From assembly GCF_000269865.1 (NCBI RefSeq), contig NZ_AKKV01000031.1, forward strand, positions 1 through 64,000: a stretch of DNA of 64,000 bases, read 5' to 3'. The stretch's first letter is position 1; each line of letters starts with the position of its first letter. The translations under genes were made by a program, and so were the position numbers. The notes below the pieces were generated by a model. The model saw nothing but the letters and a program-made list of their open reading frames with translations. It was not told the DNA's origin and did no database searches. Source of the DNA: Fictibacillus macauensis ZFHKF-1 (GTDB lineage Bacteria; Bacillota; Bacilli; Bacillales; Fictibacillaceae). Shown one piece after another: positions 61,581 through 64,000 of the stretch.

Positions 61581-61813
61581 TATCAATCTTATTATTTGCC
61601 CAGCTTCAAGAAGAGGCGGGTTGTTCTGAAGTCGAGATTGAAGCAGATGCAGTATCGATTGCTGACATAAAAACGTTGTTGCAAACAAAATATGGTATAG
61701 GCTCTTTATTAGAGTCTTGTTTTGTAGCAGTAAATGAAGAGTATGTTGAAGATACGGTCGTTGTAAAAAACGGTGATACGGTTGCCTTCCTCCCTCCAGT
61801 GAGTGGCGGATAA
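61577..61813 (+). CDS. moaD: molybdopterin synthase sulfur carrier subunit
   Basis: Ubiquitin-fold sulfur carrier of 78 residues ending in VSGG; the terminal Gly-Gly is thiocarboxylated and donates sulfur inside the MoaE complex. The core LFAQLQEEAGCSEVEIE and KNGDTVAFLPPVSGG are typical. Last gene of the Mo-cofactor operon. No clear terminator follows before the next gene. Confidence 0.95.
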   Translation: MISILLFAQLQEEAGCSEVEIEADAVSIADIKTLLQTKYGIGSLLESCFVAVNEEYVEDTVVVKNGDTVAFLPPVSGG

Positions 61814-61870
61814 TCTTTGTGAACACTTTACAAATGGGTGAATACCATGAAGTAGTAAAGGAGGTGCCCC

Positions 61871-62233
61871 ATGTATCAACAACATGAACAACAGCCTTAC
61901 TATCAACAAGGGTATCAACAAAATCCTCAAACGTTGAAGAAAATGCATAAACATTGCCGCAAATTTCTTCAACAATATGTGACGGTAATGCTTTCTGATG
62001 GCAGTAGTTATAATGGATTTATTGAATTTACGGATGGTCAAAATTTATATTTTGCTGCTCCCATCGTTCAAGAGGGGCAGAACAGCGAGCAGGAATACCG
62101 GAATGAGGATTATGAGTTCCCTTATTATGGATTTGTGCAACCAGTTAACACATATGAGATTGAGCGCTTTATTTTACCACTTACGATGGTTGCTAATGTA
62201 TCACCTATTGGTGGAGGACAGTCTACCTATTGA
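61871..62233 (+). CDS. small Q/Y-rich protein with an Sm-like core
   Basis: A 120-residue protein. The N-terminal 20 residues are Gln/Tyr-rich (YQQHEQQPYYQQGYQQN). The middle QQYVTVMLSDGSSYNGFIEFTDGQNLYFAAP reads like an Sm/LSm-type five-strand barrel start (V-x-V-x-L-x-DG-x-x-Y-x-G). The end is Tyr/Phe-rich with IERFILPLTMV. Proteins of this composition are often spore-coat or spore-associated in Bacillus, but I recognise no named homologue. ATG 61871 follows AAAGGAGGTG. Confidence 0.7.
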   Translation: MYQQHEQQPYYQQGYQQNPQTLKKMHKHCRKFLQQYVTVMLSDGSSYNGFIEFTDGQNLYFAAPIVQEGQNSEQEYRNEDYEFPYYGFVQPVNTYEIERFILPLTMVANVSPIGGGQSTY

Positions 62234-62259
62234 ACCGGTCAATTATGGCTGGTTTTTTT
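62233..62259 (+). terminator. terminator
   Basis: AACCGGTC / GGCTGGTT stem with two wobble pairs, then seven T. Confidence 0.7.
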
Positions 62260-62301
62260 CTTGTTTTTTTGGAGATAGTAGGATAACAAGGAGGGGTAAA
62301 C

Positions 62302-62481
62302 ATGGGTCAAAATCATCAATTTAAACAAGGACAAAAAGCGCCGAATAACGGAATTTACGTAGAGATCGGTGAAACAGGCAGCATGGTTAATGATCCCCAG
62401 CAAGTAACACTTAAAGCTGGTGATGTATTTCCTCAAAATACGAACCATAATCGCGTATGGATGCCAAAGAGAAAACCATAA
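62302..62481 (+). CDS. yjzC: YjzC-family small protein
   Basis: A 59-residue soluble protein that I recognise as YjzC: GQNHQFKQGQKAPNNGIYVEI at the start and NTNHNRVWMPKRKP at the end are near the B. subtilis sequence as I remember it. Function unknown; it has the look of a small SH3-like beta protein. ATG 62302 follows CAAGGAGGGG. The convergent neighbour is yjzD, as in B. subtilis, and they share a long terminator. Confidence 0.9.
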   Translation: MGQNHQFKQGQKAPNNGIYVEIGETGSMVNDPQQVTLKAGDVFPQNTNHNRVWMPKRKP

Positions 62482-62531
62482 ATGCTATAAAGAAAAGCCC
62501 TCACAAAGATGAGGGCTTTTCTTTATAGCAT
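62482..62531. terminator. bidirectional terminator between yjzC and yjzD
   Basis: A 21-base perfect stem starting ATGCTATAAAG and closing CTTTATAGCAT around an 8-nt loop. Confidence 0.95.
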
Positions 62532-62533
62532 CC

Positions 62534-62716
62534 TTATTCTACAGCGTCAGACTTGTTCGGAATCGCAAAGCTAAGAATGAAAATGAAAACAGCAAATACT
62601 ACGCCGAAAATACTTGCTTGTTTAAAGTCAAATGTACCGCCTTGCATCGAAGATAATACGTAAAATGCCATATTGCTAAGCAATAATGACCAAATTAATG
62701 TCCAAATATAGCGCAC
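62534..62716 (-). CDS. yjzD: YjzD-family membrane protein (DUF2929)
   Basis: About 60 residues with two membrane spans (RYIWTLIWSLLLSNMAFYVL and FGVVFAVFIFILSFAI) linked by SSMQGGTFDFKQAS. Matches YjzD/DUF2929. I take GTG 62716 as start, with GAGGTG six bases upstream; a GTG at 62725 lies inside that site. Function unknown. Confidence 0.85.
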   Translation of the reverse strand: MRYIWTLIWSLLLSNMAFYVLSSMQGGTFDFKQASIFGVVFAVFIFILSFAIPNKSDAVE

Positions 62717-62882
62717 TCGTTTCACCTCATTTTATAAAAGAGATTCTCTGTAGTAATTTTACCAAAAAAACGACCGTTTGTCTTTATCTGTTTTAGAAAT
62801 GTACGTTTTATAGGCAAGCGTGTTAACGAAAAGGAGTGAAATAACATAGAATAAGGAAGAACGGTACAGATGAGGGAGAAAT

Positions 62883-63614
62883 GTGGGGATTAACGAGCGA
62901 TTTTTTTGTTTAGATGGGCAATGGAATGTTATTCATTTGCCAGAGCGTCCCAATGGTTTTGGCATCATGTTGTTTGGTGATCGTAATCATTATGTTGATG
63001 AAACGTGTAGTTTGTGGAAACAGCATAAAGAGCGTCATGCGTTAATTACAGCGCTTATAAATGAAGGTTATACCGTTTTTTATTCTCATTTGTACGGGAA
63101 ACATTGGGGAAGTAAGCAGGCTGTTATGTTAGCTAAACGAGTATACCGTTATGTTATGAAGTTTGAAATTCTAAATCCAAACATTCACATGTTGGCTGAA
63201 GGGATGGGAGCGCTAGCTGCGCTTGGCTTCATAGAAGAAATGCCAACATTTACTCGCTCTGCTGTGTTTCTCAATCCGTGTGTAAACATAGGAGAATATT
63301 TATTACAGGAAAAACAAAATCAATTATTTCATAAGCGAATCAGAAAAGAAATTGGTCAGGCCTATCAATTAAAGGATGTGGACGTGGAAGCCAATTTTAC
63401 AAAGCCACTTACGTTGAATCATCCTGTTCCACTGCATATTTTTCATGAAGTGGCAGGAACAACCTTCCCTTTCTCTTTGCATAGTCGGCCTTTTGAACAG
63501 CAAGCATTGCAAAAGGGACTACCGGTCTCTCTTTCTTTACAAATGCCGAAAGAACATTGGGTAGGCGCACCTTTGCTTATCTCATTTTATAAATTATACG
63601 AAAAAAACCTGTAA
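62883..63614 (+). CDS. yjaU: YjaU-like alpha/beta-hydrolase-fold protein
   Basis: A 243-residue protein with an alpha/beta-hydrolase-like layout: LPERPNGFGIMLFGDRNHYVDE (oxyanion-type loop), HLYGKHWGS, then LAEGMGALAALGF where the nucleophile elbow should be G-x-S-x-G but reads A-E-G-M-G, so the Ser is replaced. Named YjaU by its place between yjzD and the epimerase gene; activity is doubtful. GTG 62883 follows GATGAGGGAG. Confidence 0.7.
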   Translation: MGINERFFCLDGQWNVIHLPERPNGFGIMLFGDRNHYVDETCSLWKQHKERHALITALINEGYTVFYSHLYGKHWGSKQAVMLAKRVYRYVMKFEILNPNIHMLAEGMGALAALGFIEEMPTFTRSAVFLNPCVNIGEYLLQEKQNQLFHKRIRKEIGQAYQLKDVDVEANFTKPLTLNHPVPLHIFHEVAGTTFPFSLHSRPFEQQALQKGLPVSLSLQMPKEHWVGAPLLISFYKLYEKNL

Positions 63615-63636
63615 TGAAAGGGATTACAGGTTTTTT
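63601..63636 (+). terminator. terminator overlapping the yjaU stop
   Basis: ACCTGTAAT / ATTACAGGT stem with flanking A-run and T-run. Confidence 0.85.
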
Positions 63637-63707
63637 CATATCAAGAAAATGAATACTCTTTCGTTCTGAAAATACGATATAAAGAGAGAGAAGAACGGGG
63701 GATGAGA

Positions 63708-64000
63708 ATGAATCGCGTACTTGTAACAGGAGCTGCTGGGTTTATTGGAGCGAAGCTATGCACGAGGCTTGTTGAAGAAGATGTTGATGTGATTGGCATA
63801 GATTCTGCATCGTGTCTAGATGCGCTAGACTTTATTGGACGTAATGCTAATTTTCAATTAATTAATGAGCCCATTGAGGAAGTGGACTTAACAAAAATAG
63901 TAAAAGATAGAGATACAATTTTTCATTTAGCATGTTCAACCTCACATAATGAAGCTTGGGGAAACATTGAGCAACACGTAAAACGACATATACATCGATT
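63708..64000 (+). CDS. yjaV: NAD-dependent epimerase/dehydratase family protein, N-terminal part (YjaV-like)
   Basis: Reading frame from ATG 63708 (or 63702) to the window end, 97 residues visible. It starts MNRVLVTGAAGFIGAKLCTRL, the extended-SDR Rossmann motif TGxxGFIG, with D in VIGIDS at the end of strand 2 favouring NAD. IFHLACSTSH is strand 4. GGGGG at 63697-63701 is the ribosome binding site. By gene order it corresponds to yjaV of B. subtilis; substrate unknown. The 3' end lies outside. Confidence 0.85.
   Translation, partial: MNRVLVTGAAGFIGAKLCTRLVEEDVDVIGIDSASCLDALDFIGRNANFQLINEPIEEVDLTKIVKDRDTIFHLACSTSHNEAWGNIEQHVKRHIHR

Overview
The window looks like a chromosomal segment of an endospore-forming member of the Bacillaceae (low-to-moderate GC, strong AGGAGG-type ribosome binding sites, many TTG/GTG starts). 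Evidence for this is AddAB and SbcDC, a gerA-type germinant receptor operon, AsnO, YitT/YitU/YitV, YjzC/YjzD, a split NHEJ system and a stressosome RsbR protein. From memory, the order yhjE / yhjD / addBA-sbcDC / yisK-yisL-asnO / yitT-yitU-yitV / yjzC-yjzD-yjaU-yjaV follows Bacillus subtilis, with blocks inserted or rearranged. No tRNA, rRNA, insertion sequence, prophage or CRISPR array was seen.

Layout. 1-2.8 kb: end of a Gln/Gly-rich protein, small hypothetical genes, a cold-shock gene with a long leader, comFB, a gene-poor stretch holding a Cys-rich open frame, and a TVP38-family membrane protein. 2.9-5.8 kb: methionine aminopeptidase, a cobalamin riboswitch with no intact gene after it, folD behind a ZTP (pfl) riboswitch, and a MarR regulator. 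5.9-9.7 kb: a signalling cluster with a 29-residue membrane peptide, an RsbR stressosome paralogue, a mini WYL protein, a YhjD-like protein, a small Ser/Thr kinase and a soluble diguanylate cyclase. 9.7-21.6 kb: the addB-addA-sbcD-sbcC operon for double-strand-break processing.

21.6-27.5 kb: the gerAA-AB-AC-like operon (minus strand), then a Yip1-type membrane protein and an HlyD-type adaptor resembling YknW-YknX without YknYZ. 27.5-37.7 kb: a B12-binding-type radical SAM protein, yisK, a semialdehyde dehydrogenase, rocD, yisL, the divergent mtnU/mtnE pair and asnO. 37.7-46.3 kb: a maltodextrin locus. mdxD is divergent from mdxEFG, followed by the LacI-type regulator and malL. Repeated TGCAANCGNTTGNA-like operators and a CcpA cre site lie in its promoter regions.

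46.3-49.9 kb: a minus-strand operon of a short-chain dehydrogenase, ku, and LigD encoded as two overlapping genes (ligase, then polymerase). 50-54.5 kb: a soluble histidine kinase, flavohaemoglobin, a DegV protein and YitT. 54.5-55 kb: a GC-rich 21-bp tandem repeat with a second degenerate copy. 55-58.5 kb: an Nfu-N protein, an acetyltransferase, an SGNH-like protein lacking its nucleophile serine, a DUF3813-like protein with an internal duplication, and YitU. 58.6-61.8 kb: yitV-moeA-mobB-moaE-moaD, the late molybdenum-cofactor steps. 61.9-64 kb: an Sm-like small protein, yjzC, yjzD, yjaU and the start of yjaV.

Terminators are very regular, and most convergent gene pairs share one bidirectional hairpin. 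All functional names rest on motif recognition and remembered gene order, not on a database search.
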